64,000 nt of DNA from Prinsepia uniflora (GCA_032719365.1 CM064863.1:21151137-21215136); one strand, 5' to 3'. Positions 9,892-22,897 are shown, numbered from the stretch's first letter. Program-made: numbers and translations. The notes: a model not told the origin generated them from the letters alone.

Positions 9892-12800
9892 ATGGCCAGG
9901 CGCCGTCCTATGATTATTTTGTTCTGTCTTCTGACAATGATGAGAGTCTTCTTTGCAGCCTCAGGTCTTCCACTCTCCACCAACTCCCGATGGATCGTCG
10001 ACGAGAGCGGGAAACGAGTCAAACTGGCCTGCGTCAACTGGGTGTCGCATCTTGACACCGTCGTTGCCGAAGGGCTGAGCTACCAGCCGGTGGACAAAAT
10101 CGCCAAGCGTGTAGCGTCCTTGGGGTTCAACTGTGTGAGGCTCACGTGGCCGACTTTCTTGGCAACCAATGGCACGCTGGCATCTGTCACTGTTCGGCAG
10201 TCGTTTCAGAGCCTCGGCCTGCTTGATCACATTCGTGGTCTTCAATCCAACAACCCCACCATCGTTGATCTTCCTCTCCTTAAGGCCTTCCAGGTGCCTT
10301 CATTTTATTTGTCTCAAATTTTCCCCCACAAACAATCAAAGCAATTACTTGGTCTTTTATTTTTTATTTTCTTTGCAAATATCACATGCATTTCCCTTAT
10401 TTTACTTCTGAGTTTATTTTATCCAATGATTACAAGGGGCAAATTGAGAGAGAATGACAGAAATATAAACTCCGATCCAACCATCCAATTCCCAAGTCCT
10501 AACAGAATGCTGTAACTAGAAGCTACTAATCAGAAGAGATAAACATTAGTAGTTAGTAATACTTCTTTTGGTCATTAGTCATTAATTACTTACAAAAGGT
10601 TGGTAAATTATTTATTACATGTATGAAATTCAATTATTCAAAGTAGCTAGGTAAATTATTTATAAAAGGGTTATTTATGTATACGAGATTCTTCGTATTT
10701 ATACAAATACCCTTTCATGTTTCAACAATTACACAAACCTTTCTTAGGTTTCAAAACCCTTGTACATAACTCCTTCTATTTCAAGTTTTATTAATAAAGA
10801 TAAAATTACCCCTTATATTTAAAGCTATCTCACAATTAAATACCTTTCCTTAATTTTTTAATACTGCCAATTTTGATAAAAATAATAATAGAATAATAAA
10901 AAGAAATTATTCCATTTTTTAATAATATTAAAAAAATAAAAAAATCTAATAAACATCTCCTACTTGTGAGGTAGCTTAATCTATATAAAAAAATTAAAAA
11001 ATTGAGTAATTCACGTTAATAAATATAAAAAATGGTAGAATTTTTTATAGTTCACGTTGATTCTTTTTTTCATTTTTTTTTAAATTATTGAAAAATAGCA
11101 GATTTTTTTTTTTAATTTCCTTAAAAGATAGCAGAATTTTTTATAAAAAATAAAAAATTGAGAAAATGTATTTGTTTGTGAGATAGCTTAAAGGATTCTT
11201 CCAAGGGTAATTCACGTGAATAAATATAAAACACTTCTTTGAAACCTGAGAAGGTATTCGTACAATTGTTGGAACATGAGAGTGTGTAGGTTTGTGTAAA
11301 TACGAGAAACTTCAGGGGATGTATGCGTAAATATATAAGTAAGTTGGTTTGGAAAGAAGAAATGTGATAAGTTGTTCAAGAAATAAATGAGAAACAAACA
11401 ACGTCATAAGCTAAACAAATTTGGCAACGTACAAAAAGCGAAATATTGAATTCTAGGAAATCAATCTTAATTTGGCAACGTCATAAGCAGATTTATTAAT
11501 TTAATTTCGCAAGCTAGGGAAATGGCTGAATATCAATTTCATTAATTTTTTTTTGGCGGGTCGAAATAATAATGATTTTGATGTAATATTAATTAGGCAG
11601 TGGTTTATAGCCTTGGGGCCAACAGTGTAATGGTCGTACTGGACAATCACCTGAGCAAACCTGGTTGGTGCTGCAGCGGCAAGGATGACAATGGTTTCTT
11701 TGGCGATCGCTACTTCAACCCTGACGTTTGGATCCAGGGCCTTACTCGGATGGCCACATTGTTCAAATCCGTCCCCAATGTCGTCGCCATGAGCTTGAGG
11801 AATGAGCTCCGAGGCCCTAGACAGAATGTCGACGATTGGTACAAGTAAGTGTGCTCTTTCTTTACATTCTCACTTTGAAATTAAACCAACCCAATTCAAT
11901 GCTTATACGAGGACCGAATTCGAGACTTCCAATATAATATGTGGAGAGAAGTACCACTAGGCTATATAACACTAAAATAAAATAGCGTGGTGAACCGTCT
12001 ATTTAGTTTATAATTTTATACAATATGAACTTGAAATTTTGTATAAATAAGTTTAAAGTGATGATTTAAGAGTTGAGTACGTACGATCGATTATGATGTA
12101 TGTATAATAATTATTCGAGAAAGCCAAAGAATGGTATAAGAAGACAACTCTATAGGTTAGGAGTGAGATCCAAGTATTATTCCTTTTACATAGGTACAGT
12201 GATGTGGCATTCTATTTACTAAAAAAAATAATTACCATGTGACTTAATTTATTAAAATAATATTATTCATTAATTGTGGTTAATTTAATGCGTCCAAATA
12301 TCATTTATTCTTGTCAAAACAATAGTTAAAGTTAAAAAATTTAACATGCAAACAATTTTGAAATGTATATGAAGTATGGCAATGTATATATGTATATATG
12401 TATAGGTACATGCAGCAAGGAGCCGAGGCAGTGCACTCAGCAAACCCAGATTTGCTTGTCATTCTCTCTGGCCTGAGATATGATAGAGACTTGTCGTTCC
12501 TTGGAAATCGACCAGTGAATCTCACATTTTCCGGGAAGACAGTATTTGAAGCGCACTGGTATGCATTTTCAGATGGGTCGGCGTGGGAGGGAGGCAACCC
12601 AAACCAAGTGTGCGGGAAATCGTACGGCATTATGAAGAGTGGGACAGGGTTTTTGTTGGACCAAGGACACCCATTGTATTTTAGTGAGTTTGGGGTGGAC
12701 CAAAGGGGCACTAATGTCAATGACAATAGGTACTTAAGCTGCTTCATGGCTGCTGTAGCTGAGCTTGATGTGGATTTTGCGCTATGGGCACTAACTGGGA

Positions 12801-13617
12801 GTTATTATTTGAGGGAGGGGGTGGTTGGAATGAGTGAGTATTTTGGAGTCTTGAACGACAAATGGGACGATATCCGAAATCGAACCTTATTGCAGAGATA
12901 CTCAGTCCTTCAATCTCCTTTCCAAGGTACAATCAAATGGTACAATTGTTTATAGTACTATTGCGTGCAAGCTCATTATTGCTGACGATTGATGAAATGT
13001 TGTCTCATCAAATTAATTAATGTCTCAACTATCAGAAGTTACAATCCTCTATAGTGATGCGTGAACTTGATTTACAGTAGTTGATGATACGTGAGATCAA
13101 ATATATCAACTGTCAGAAATGACACTACATATGACCGTCAATTCTGAGATTGATGGGTTTAGTTAGTTTGTGATATATATTGTTTGCACTTGCAGGGCCA
13201 GGTTTGGAGTCCAGGCTGCATAAAATTATTTTCCATCCTGAGACAGGCCTCTGCCTCCTAAAAATTGGCTCTCCTGGACCATTGAAGTTAGGTTCATGCT
13301 CTCAATCTGTTGCCTGGAGTTACACACCAAACAAGGTCCTAAATATTCTAGGAACAAATTTCTGCATACAAGCTGATCAACTGGGGAAGCCAGCACAAGT
13401 TGGGACACTTTGTAGGAACCCTAATGCACAATGGGATACCATTTCAGATTCCAAGTTGCACCTTCAATCTAAGGCTATACATGGTACTATTGATGTGTGC
13501 CTCGATGTAGACTCCGGCAATACCGTCATCACAAACTCCTGCAAATGCTTGAGTGGAGATAGTTTTTGTGATCCCGGAAGCCAGTGGTTCAAACTTGTTG
13601 ATAGGGCATTTCAATAG
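9892..13617 (+). CDS. Secreted GH5-family glycosyl hydrolase with C-terminal trefoil-like domain
   Basis: Exons are 9892-10293, 11597-11844, 12406-12926 and 13196-13617. All introns are GT-AG, the frame is continuous and the product is 530 residues, the usual length for the plant GH5 cellulase-like proteins (At1g13130/At3g26130 type). The start sits in a good context (gcagccATGGCC). Residues 1-24 look like a signal peptide (MARRRPMIILFCLLTMMRVF, then a small-residue cleavage site). The GH5 barrel spans about 30-380, with LDNH, the predicted acid/base Glu204 in SLRNELRG, His267 in HWY and the predicted nucleophile Glu311 in FSEFG. Residues about 395-525 form a ricin-B-like trefoil (QWDTI, QWFKL). 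Both catalytic glutamates are present and no lesion is seen. It probably acts in the cell wall or apoplast on beta-linked glucan or mannan; the substrate is not known for this clade. It is the only clearly intact gene here. Confidence 0.93.
10666..11345. mobile_element. Long-terminal-inverted-repeat element in GH5 intron 1
   Basis: The left arm (about 10666-10862) and right arm (about 11140-11345) are inverted copies. For example, TCATGTTTCAACAATT pairs with CAATTGTTGGAACATGA, AGGTTTCAAA with TTTGAAACCT, and AGCTATCTCACAA with TTGTGAGATAGCT. The AT-rich centre has no coding capacity. Size (about 680 bp) and structure fit a MITE or foldback/MULE-type non-autonomous element. Ends and TSD were not fixed. 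Confidence 0.65.
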
Positions 13618-13734
13618 CATGTTAGAATTTTGATGATTTAGTTTGTTGATTAATTAAGATTTCATTTTATGAATAAGGATTTTTTATCCAATGAGAACTC
13701 GATTGAAAGAAAGACGAGTAAAGCCACCGAATTA

Positions 13735-13870
13735 AGGACTTGGCTAACCACAAGGGGTGGTCTAGCAGTGCAAGCAAAAATCTGGTTTATTTATAGCCCA
13801 GGTTTAGTGTTTGAATTTCATTAGTAATCTTTTAGTCATTCATCATGTATCGAATGGCAAAAAGGGTGGC
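13735..13870 (+). mobile_element. Probable tRNA-derived SINE fragment
   Basis: The sequence caaggggtggtctagcagtg resembles a pol III A box. The degenerate agtgtttgaatttc follows at SINE-like spacing in place of the B box. It lies just 3' of the GH5 gene. No clear poly(A) tail or TSD was found. Confidence 0.4.
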
Positions 13871-14169
13871 ATTCTCGATATATGGTCAAAATTGGCCAGC
13901 GGCAGCTAAGAGAGAGAGGAGGGGGGAAAGAAAGATATCTCACGAAATTTCGATTTTTTATTTTATTTTAAGAAGATAGATCTCATTATTTACTTAAAAC
14001 GATCGAGGTTGGCCTAAATTAGGTGAAAATCGGATGTAAAATGAGCTTAAACTAGTCGGGTCATGCCGTCAGGTCAAAAAAATTCGAATCGCAGACCCGC
14101 GTGAGGTAGGAGATGACTGTTAAGAGTGTTAGTTGGTATATTTTATATATTATACCGTTCTTATATTTT

Positions 14170-14260
14170 CAATTAAATTGGTCCAGCTGAGTTGGTTGGG
14201 TATTTTATGCCCTCTCCCCCCCACCCCCACCTGGGTTCGAACCCAATTCCATTTCTTTAG
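14170..14260 (+). mobile_element. tRNA-derived SINE-like unit, copy 1
   Basis: A-box-like tggtccagctgagttggttg at 14179 and a perfect B box, gggttcgaaccc (14233-14244), are separated by a C-rich spacer. This is the arrangement of a pol III promoter in tRNA-derived SINEs. It does not fold as a whole tRNA. Confidence 0.55.
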
Positions 14261-14726
14261 TTTTTTTTTATTTTTATTCGTTTTTTTCCAAATTTTTAAG
14301 AATGTTTTGCCTTTTGAATTCAATTTTAAATATATTAATTCTTTCCCATTTTTGAACAAAGATTGGCTCTATTTTTTCATATTTTATTTTTCCAATTTTA
14401 AATATATTTACTCATTTTATAATTTTTCTTCCATTGAATTTTTTTATGCTTATTGTTATGTTTTTAGAGAGAGAGGAGGGGGGAAAGGAAGATATCTCAC
14501 GAAATTTCGATTTTTTATTTTATTTTAAGAAGATAGATCTCATTATTTACTTAAAACGATCGAGGTTGGCCTAAATTAGGTGAAAATCGGATGTAAAATG
14601 AGCTTAAACTAGTCGGGTCATGCCGTCAGGTCAAAAAAATCCGAATCGCAGACCCGCGTGAGGTAGGAGATGACTGTTAAGAGTGTTAGTTGGTATATTT
14701 TATATATTATACCGTTCTTATATTTT

Positions 14727-14818
14727 TAATTAAATTGGTCCAGCTGAGTTGGTTGGGTATTTTATGCCCTCTCCCCCCCACCCCCACTTGGGTTCGAACC
14801 CAACAATGTTCCATTTCT
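14727..14818 (+). mobile_element. tRNA-derived SINE-like unit, copy 2
   Basis: Second copy, carried by the 557 bp tandem duplication. The B box gggttcgaaccc is at 14790-14801. Confidence 0.55.
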
Positions 14819-15354
14819 TTAGTTTTTTTTATTTTTATTCGTTTTTTCCAAATTTTTAAGAATGTTTTGCCTTTTGAATTCAATTTTAAATATATTAATT
14901 CTTTCCCATTTTTGAACAAAGATTGGCTCTATTTTTTCATCTTTTATTTTTCCAATTTTAAATATATTTACTCATTTTATAATTTTTCTTCCATTGAATT
15001 TTTTTATGCTTATTGTTATGTTTTTAATTATATTAATATTCAATTATAGTAATTCACTTCAATTTATGTGTATGTTTAAAATTTTATATTATTAGTTATC
15101 GGTAGAACCCTATTATATCATATTATTCATTATATATTTATTATATCATAGCCATTTTATAGTTTTTATTAGTCCTATATAACCATCATTAGGTACTTCA
15201 GTTTTTCCCAAAATTTCATTCCAAATTTCCAACTTTTAGACCGAATTTTCGTCATTTTTGTTGACTGTAAATGATATCGGTATCGATATTTGAGGCGAGA
15301 TATCCGTAAATTTGACTAGCGATATATCCGTCGATATTGAAATTTCAATCCTTG

Positions 15355-15680
15355 GACATTCTAGCTTGATATCGACTTCATGTGGCCATTGAGGTCCTTT
15401 TGAAGCAAAGAATCATATAACAATATGTGGCCATAGGGACACCTTATGCACTGGTAAAAAAAAAAATTCAAAAGTTACAGTAATTACTTCTTCCATATAT
15501 AAATGATCAAATCATGGACACCTTGTGCAAAGTGAAAATAAAAAATTCAAAAGTTATAGCTAACTGCTTGTTCCATATACAACGACCAAATCATCCTCAT
15601 TTTTTTTCAAAAATTATTTTCCCCCTTTAAGATTTATGAATGTTCTACCTATAAAAAAAAAATAATCGTAATTATGAATT
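15355..15680 (+). repeat. Direct repeat copy 1 (about 326 bp)
   Basis: Matches 16748-17085 throughout, starting gacattctagcttgatatcg and ending near attatgaatt. Inside, a unit containing caaaagttacag...acttcttccatatataaatg occurs twice. The repeat has no coding potential; the copies could be the ends of a small element. Confidence 0.75.
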
Positions 15681-16747
15681 TCTATAGAAAAGTTTAAAAA
15701 TCACAAAAAAAAAAAGTGTGAAGGAAGTATCTGCTTTTTAGAAAGAAAAATGATATTTGAACACATTTAATTAATTATATCAATTGAATTATTTGATTTG
15801 ACAATTAATAAGTGTTGTTATTTTAATAAATTAAATAACTTTTTAGTAGATATTAGACTTCTTACTTAAAATATACCAAGAATATGTCAATCAGTCTCAA
15901 AATGCACTCTGAACGAAAATTTGTCACATTTTGAATTATGAATAGTAAGAACGTCAAACATGTTGCATCATTTAACTAATACTATTTTAGACCGCGTTTA
16001 GGGTGCATATGTGGCATCTATGTGGGATTTAATGACGAGTATTTGAGTAATTTTTTTTTGTACAAAAAGAGACGGAAGCATTTTTAATCTTTTGGAGCCA
16101 TGCATGCGTACCACAAGTTCCAGCAATATTGAAAGGACTTGGCGAGGACTCTTCATCTCCAAGCTAATATTGGAGCACCTTCCAGTTTCCAAATCTATCC
16201 TCGGGCTTCTTGGTTGACTCATTGTTTATGGGACTTGTCGTTAGAGAGAGAGAGAGAGTGTGTCGTCGTTAGTCACGGAAACCCTAGGCTCACACTTCAA
16301 TTTATAGACTCGCAACCCAACAGTGACCTCCAAAATCCGATTCACTTCCAAATTTGCAAATATTCAACCACTCCACACTGGTTTACACTCGGGATATACA
16401 AAAACTGATGCAAATCTTCACTTCACTTCGAATCTAATATTTTTCTCACTTCAACCTGGCTTTCACTCTAACTCTTCCGTTCCACACTCTCTCTCTCTCT
16501 AGAAAACACTAACCTCTCCATTTTTTTCTCTCCAACAATGTAGAAATAGTAGAATTCCTAGACCAAAAATGCTTTGCTCCAAGGGTGGATATAAATACAT
16601 TAAAATCGTTAACTGATATGTTTCAAATAATTATTTATCTAATAGTTTGATTTTAATCGGATAATCTAAACTACTATATTACTAACAGTTTAATTTTAAA
16701 TTTTCATTTTAGTGATCAGTTAAATCCAAAACCGCGATAGGAAGGGT
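15681..16747. other. Spacer between direct repeats, no supported gene
   Basis: AT-rich, with a (GA)n run at about 16244-16258 and a (CT)n run at about 16488-16500. A few short open frames have no recognisable domain. If the flanking repeats are terminal repeats, this would be the interior of a 1.7 kb element. Confidence 0.45.
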
Positions 16748-17085
16748 GACACTCTACCTTGATATCGGCCTTATGTGGCCATTGAGATTCGGCGTGAAGA
16801 AGAAAAGAATTGTATAAGAATATGTGGCCATGGGAACCACTTGTGAAATGGAAAAATAAAATCCAAAAGTTACAGCTAATTACTTGTTCCATATATAAAT
16901 GACCAAATCATGGGCACCTTGTGCAATGTTAAAAAAAAAATAAAAAATAAAATCAAAAGTTACAAAGAATTACTTGTTCCACACATAAATGACCAAACCA
17001 TCTTCATTTTTTTTTTCAAAAACTACTTTTCCCCTTAAAATTTATGAATATTTTACCTATAAAAAAATTATTGTAATTATGAATT
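16748..17085 (+). repeat. Direct repeat copy 2 (about 338 bp)
   Basis: Second copy of the 15355-15680 repeat, with the same internal two-unit structure and extra poly(A) length. Confidence 0.75.
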
Positions 17086-18509
17086 GGTGGGTTAATTATT
17101 CAACATCTTTGTGCTGAGGTTCTATATCCCTTTACTTGCCTTTTGTTATGAATCATGTAATAAAATAGGAGAAAATAACCTATCTTGTGAGCCTTGTGCA
17201 TAATGTCAATTGAGGGAAAAATCCAATGCATACGTGAAAGAAGGACCCCAACTGAGGTCCTATTCCCAGACCATGTCCCCATCCTAAGTCCTTTGCCAAG
17301 ATCATGTCTCTGGCCCTGGATTGTGTGCTTATGCCTGTCCCAGCTCAAGTTCCAATTTTTGTTCCAAGCATTGGCCCTTGTTTCAGTAGTGTGCCCTCAG
17401 TGTGTCACTGGTGACATGCCAAGGACCTGTGTGCCCTTGTTCCAGTGGTGTGCTTCTCATGTGCCAGTTTTGTGGCAGCTGTATGCCCGCGACATGTCAC
17501 TAGCACTTGGCCCAAGCCTAATTTGTGCCCCAAAACAATCAGTGATAAGGAACTCTTTGGGAATCCTTCAATGACAAGGGCTCTTGGACATAGATTAGGA
17601 AGCTCAGCGATAATCTAGGTGTCCAAGTGCATGTCACGTGCCTTAAGGATAGAACCCTAAGTTTTAGCGATAGATTTAGGGTTCGGTTTGGAGTCCCTAT
17701 TCGATGAGGAATTGTGCTAGGACTTGATCCCTATTTAAACCCTGCTTTCTGTCGTTTAAAGGGGTCACATTTTTACAGCATACAATCCCAAATCTTTGTC
17801 AAACTTTAGACTCAATTGTACTTAGTTTTATTTTGGTTTTGGTTCCAGGAACTTGAAGGGTGGCTTCATCGTTGTGAAGTTCATCATTCACTTCTTTGTA
17901 ACTTTGTATCTTCACCATATTCTCTTTATTATTCAATGCTTACTTTAATCATGTTGTCATTTGTTTCAATTAAGAATGAGTAGTCCTTTAAATATTACGG
18001 CTACTTGAAGCCCTAACCATGAATTGTTGTACTTAGACTTTTGTTTGATTATCTTTATCGTGTGAATTGAATAAGTTTGATCTATTTTGCTTAATGAACT
18101 CAATTGGTGCTTGTAACAGTAGCTACCTTATTTGCATTGAAATTGTAGATGAAATGTGCTAGGTGTGACCGTCATATGAACTTAGTAAATGTAAGCATCA
18201 AGGTTAGGAGGTGGACTCCTAGTTGTAGATTGAATTCATAAAGCCTAGGACTGTTGTTACACCCTAGGTTAGTGTGGTGTCATTAAATCCTCTTTACTTG
18301 CAAAGTATCATCAAAACGTTGTGGTAGACACTTTAAGACCATATGCTCTGCCTAGAGTATACAAGGTAAGAGAGGATAAGGTGTGTCTATTGAGCATATG
18401 CCTTACCTTAGGAATAGGCACCTAATTCATGTCACTAATAGAGATAGTTAATGAAGTCTAAGGAAGTAATAAATGGTAGGGTAGATAGGTAGCCTTGATT
18501 TGACCTTTA
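17086..18509. other. Unassigned repeat-like sequence
   Basis: No intact gene. A 126-codon open frame (17194-17574) is rich in Cys, Pro and Leu and matches nothing I know. The part from about 17740 to 18500 (ctatttaaaccctgctttct, 'cggctacttgaagcccta', 'ctcctagttgtagattgaat') has the feel of noncoding LTR or UTR sequence of Athila-like elements. No paired LTR was found, so this stays a guess. Confidence 0.3.
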
Positions 18510-18807
18510 TGTAACGACCTGTTTATTTGATTATTTTATTTTCATAAATTAATTTCAAAAATGACGACTTTACCCATTGATTAGTAAGGCCCTAAAAAAT
18601 ACCTTTTATTCATGAACACTTTTGTAAGTTTGTCTTGGACCATCAACGTCTCGAACTCACAAGTTCGTATACAGCGGCATGCATAAAACAAAGATTCAAT
18701 GAGAGAGTTGTGGATCAAGAAACTTCTAAGGCATTTTGGTAATTTTGATGGGCATAGCTTTCAACCACACTCATATTTTTCCTCTTTATTTGCTCTCTTT
18801 CTTTCTT

Positions 18808-18856
<49 letters not shown>
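18510..18856 (+). repeat. Truncated large LTR, plus strand, ending in a (CT)n run
   Basis: Starts TGTAACGACC and keeps the family's 'aaaatgacgactttaccc' and 'gtctcgaactcacaagttcg' blocks in weak form. It runs into a (ct)n tract (about 18797-18857), as sister LTRs do near their transcription start. It then meets an inverted LTR head-on at 18857. Confidence 0.65.
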
Positions 18857-18860
<4 letters not shown>

Positions 18861-19900
18861 AGGACCCGACCTGGAAAACACCTTGTGAACCACACCTAAG
18901 CCCTGCTCCCGGCTGATAGGTAACCAAGATGCCAAATTCACCCTTGAAACCTTATTAGATAAGGGAAACACTTACAGATTGCTAGCTCATGCCTCTGTCT
19001 CTCGAGTAGTCTTGATTCACGTGCAATGACCCAAAAAATCAAGTCCATATAAAACCGTATCAAACATCACCATCATAGTCATACCAAACCAACCCATCCT
19101 TGATGCCTGCAAGCCAACTCATCATATCACAAGTGCACTACCGATAGGCCAAGCCACTCGGAAAAAGGAGCTTTACCTCGATGTCCGAGTAGGGACCAAC
19201 TCAGGAAAAATAAATTTACCTTGATGTTTGAGTCGTAGATTCATAGTCTTAGAAAAACGAACTGTCCCTTGACGTCTAAGACTACCCAGCACAATACTAG
19301 TGACAGGACCCATCCCTAATCCCTTAGGATTTACGCGGGATATCTTACTCCTGTCTGACACCGCGTGTCATACTAGGGATAATACCGTAACCCGCATAGG
19401 GTTTCCAGAGTGTGCAATAATTTTCAGAGTACACAGCGGCATGTGATGTCTCGCTATCTGCTACAGCTCGCATCCGCGATCAACCTACGCACATAAGCTT
19501 GCATGCATGCATAAGGAAAAAAGTATCTCAAATACTTTCTTAAAATCAAATCATTTTTCTTTTCAAATCCATAATCAGTGAAAAATGCTTCTCAAATCAA
19601 TACCAGTGAAAAACATCTGTCACATCTCATATCATCATATCATCATCATCATTCATGATATCCAAGCAACGCATGCACATAAGCTCCAAGACTGCTCAAG
19701 TCTGAGCACATCACCGTGAACATATCACCGACCGAGTTCCACATAACTTCGTGAACATATCAACGACCGATCTCATATAACATAAGAACTCCCAAGTCGA
19801 GCCTCCCATGGCTGCACAACAAGGGCAGTGCATCGTGACCTCTTCGAGGGGAAACATAGCGCATCTTGGAGGCCGTCGGGACCTCTCGGGGGAAACATAT

Positions 19901-22894
19901 TGTAACGACCTGGACATTCGAAAAAGGAAAATTTGGAACATTGAAGGAAAAATGACGATTTTGCCCCTGAAATTGGGCAAACGGTTGACTTTTGGTTCGA
20001 ACGGTCAAACAGACTTTGACCGATGACTGTAACGTAGTTCGGGACATCACAAGTTCATAGATAGGTGGCACGCCCGATTCTGACATTCAAGTAGAAAGTT
20101 ATGATGTTCGGAAGTTTAGGGGTAATTTGGTAAATTGGTTTAAAAAGGGCCATTTGTTGACCTTTTGATCGGGGCTGTATTTGGACTTTCCGTAAGTACC
20201 GTTGGGTAGGTCTCGAGACGCTGAATCCGTAGACAAGCGGCATGTGTCAATCGGGGTCAGGATGGAAAAGTTATGGGCTTGAGAAAATGAAAGGCAATTT
20301 GGTAATTTGTCAAAGAGGGGTAAAATGGTAATTTTGGCTGGGCTAAAATCTGTCTTTTTTCAAGAATTGCTGAGTTAATTATATCAATGACTCACGCCAT
20401 TCATTTAGTGACATATGTCACTTAGTTTCACAGATTAGTGTCTTAAGTGCTGATGGTGCAAGTGATTGGCGGTGTGGATTTAAAATAAATCATGTGTGTT
20501 TAAACCGTGCGGGTGTTTTGAAAAACAGAGAACCAAGATGCTTGGTCAATCTTTCCAGCAGTCAATTGACGAAACTGAGGCAATTGGACACAATTGAGAG
20601 TCCTTGGAGCTTAAAACAGAAAAGAAAATGCGAAGGGTAAAAGGAATAACCAAGAATTGAAGAACGAAGTACGGACCCGAATTGATGAACAAGTGAGATC
20701 ATGAGTTTGGAGTTTTGGACTTTGAGGACCAGAATTGACATTGAATTCTCCTTCCTGAGGTCATTTCAAGTCGAACCCAATCAAAAATGACGACAATTGG
20801 TGTCGTTTTGACCTAGAACCGACATGGTGGAAATCGGGAAATCACGAACTTGAGTTGAGCAATTGGGGGTAATTTTTTGTGAAATTGATTTCTAAATCAT
20901 CTTTACAATGAGGCTACGATGGTGTCTGACTAATTAATTGAAGGATTCAATGGTTAATTGACGAACTCAGACGATGAACATGCTTTTGAAATTTGAATTA
21001 AGTCGAGATGGTTTGGAGTATTAAAACGTGAAATTAATGTTAGAGATCCATAATTCAGTTGATTATGAAGCTATTGGAATGTTCAATTGTTAAAAATGAT
21101 GTTGAATTGATAGGAAACTAACTGGGTCAACACGCGGGCTAAATGACCCGTTTTACAGGAATCCGGGTCGAGAAAATGAACAGTATCATGTTACTGTAGC
21201 AGTCGCGTGGACTCACGCGCAGCCGCTTGCGGCGACGCATGGAGGCGCGTGAGTGGGAATCCCGAGGTGAGTTCAACATGACTTTTGTCCTATTTAATGT
21301 AACAACCATTTTGACACTGGTTTCGAAGAAATCGGACACCGTTTCGATATTGTTTCGAGGGTCCGAAGGTTTATGTTACGTTTAAAATACGTATTTAAAT
21401 CCTGGAAAATTGAGGGAAATTATGGGAAGTATATTGAGATGTTAGTGACCCTTGATAGTGATTTTGGACAGGAATGGTGACTTCCGGAATTTACGGAAAA
21501 ATGTGTAGCTCGGAAAACGAGCGATATGGACGGTGTGTGAGTGGACTTTGTTTTCTAATATTCAATGCATGCATAATCATTTTCTATGCTTTATATTTAT
21601 GATTTCTATGCTTATGCTCATGGTAATTACGATTTTCCATATTTATACGTATTTCAATATACAATACGTAATTGCATGTATTTCGATATACAATACGTAA
21701 TTGCACGTATTTCGAGACTATGGTTTTTCCTATGCTTTGATGATGGTTTAATGGATGATTTTATATGATTTGTGCGTATCATGTTTTGATTATGATTGTG
21801 AGTATGATTTACGGTTTTGGCACGTGTTTCGCGATTTTTACAGATTTGCACGTTTTACGAGATTTCGGGTATGTTGTAATTTGACCATGGTTTTGGTGAT
21901 TTGAATTTGGGATTTGAAATGTGATTTGATTTCAAAGTCTTAAAATGGATTTTGGAAAAGGTGATTTCAGGCTTGATGCCCAGTTCATAACAGTGATTTT
22001 GATGAACGAGATTTCAGATTTCGAAAACGTGAAAGGGGATTTCTGGATTTGGGTTCGGAATGGTTGTTCCGGATGTCGGCTTACAGAATGACGGTTCTGG
22101 ATTCGGATTTGGAAATGATGGATATGACTCTGGATTTGTTATGATGTACAAATGGTTTTGGGTTTAAAGACCCGGAAAAAGAAAAGAAAAACCGCTAGAT
22201 CTGGTTTTGAGTTTAAAGACTGGGTTGATTGACGGGGGGAGGGCCCTGGATTGATATTTTTTGAGTTTAAAGACTCGTTTATGATACCCCCCCCCCTCCC
22301 CGAGGCCTATTGATTGTGTTTTGAGTTTAAAGACTCGTTGATATCCCGAGAAGGCCTGATTATGCGCATGGTTTTGAGTTTAAAGACTTTGGCGCACTTG
22401 AGATCCAGCAGATTGATTGACTTGTGATCTGTTGATTTCTGATGTTTTCGGATGTGTTGGGTAATGGCCCGGTTTATATGGCTTGATGGATTTTTGGGTT
22501 ATGTTATGTACTTGGATTTTGATTCGTGACTTTGGAAAGGAAAATGATTTTGATTTTCATACAAAACTTTCTGATACTGGAAATGAAATGGATTATGAAA
22601 TGGTTTTCGAATGCATGCATTGGTTTTGCGTGGAGGGTAGAAATGTCTTTTCTGTAAACATGTTTTATAAACTGATTATTTTTGTCCACTCACACCTTTT
22701 GTGTTTTTATTGACCCTCCAGGTCGTGGCACGATGTTCGAGGCTATTCAGGAGGTGGTGGCATGAGTGAGCATAGGTACGAATATACCTTGTTTAATAAG
22801 TGCTGAGGGCAATTTTTGGGAACTTCAGTTGACTTGTCAAACGGGAGCAGGACCGGGCACAGTTATCAATGTTCCTCTGTGGACAGTCCTGTCA
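19901..22894 (+). repeat. 5' LTR of the 19901-32191 element
   Basis: TGTAACGACC...CCTGTCA, 2,994 bp. The variable domain lies between gtgtgagtggac (21535-21546) and gtccactcacac (22684-22695), with atgcatgcat boxes inside each end. Confidence 0.92.
22155..22395 (+). repeat. Five-copy tandem repeat in the 5' LTR
   Basis: Units share ttttgagtttaaagactcg at about 22155, 22204, 22258, 22319 and 22372 (period about 50-60). The 3' LTR has the same array at about 31412-31640. Confidence 0.85.
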
Positions 22895-22897
22895 ACT

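Larger units (their letters stand above)
13909..15024 (+). repeat. Tandem duplication, 557 bp unit
   Basis: Copy 1 (13909-14465) and copy 2 (14466 to about 15024) are nearly identical by eye. Both start agagagagaggaggggggaa. Each carries the same SINE-like unit. The repeat continues with poly-T-rich sequence, which accounts for the Phe-rich open frames on the plus strand. Confidence 0.9.

Noticed and set aside
14179..14244. tRNA gene
   Set aside because: A and B boxes are present, but the C-rich spacer and lack of acceptor pairing rule out a foldable tRNA; SINE-like.
14133..15049. Phe-rich open frames of 131 and 119 codons
   Set aside because: They come from poly-T-rich DNA in the 557 bp tandem duplication and repeat in both copies; no protein family.
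17194..17574. 126-codon plus-strand frame, Cys/Pro/Leu-rich
   Set aside because: No recognisable motif, no splice partners and repeat-like surroundings.
18786..18971. Arg-Glu repeat protein on the minus strand
   Set aside because: Translation of a (CT)n microsatellite.
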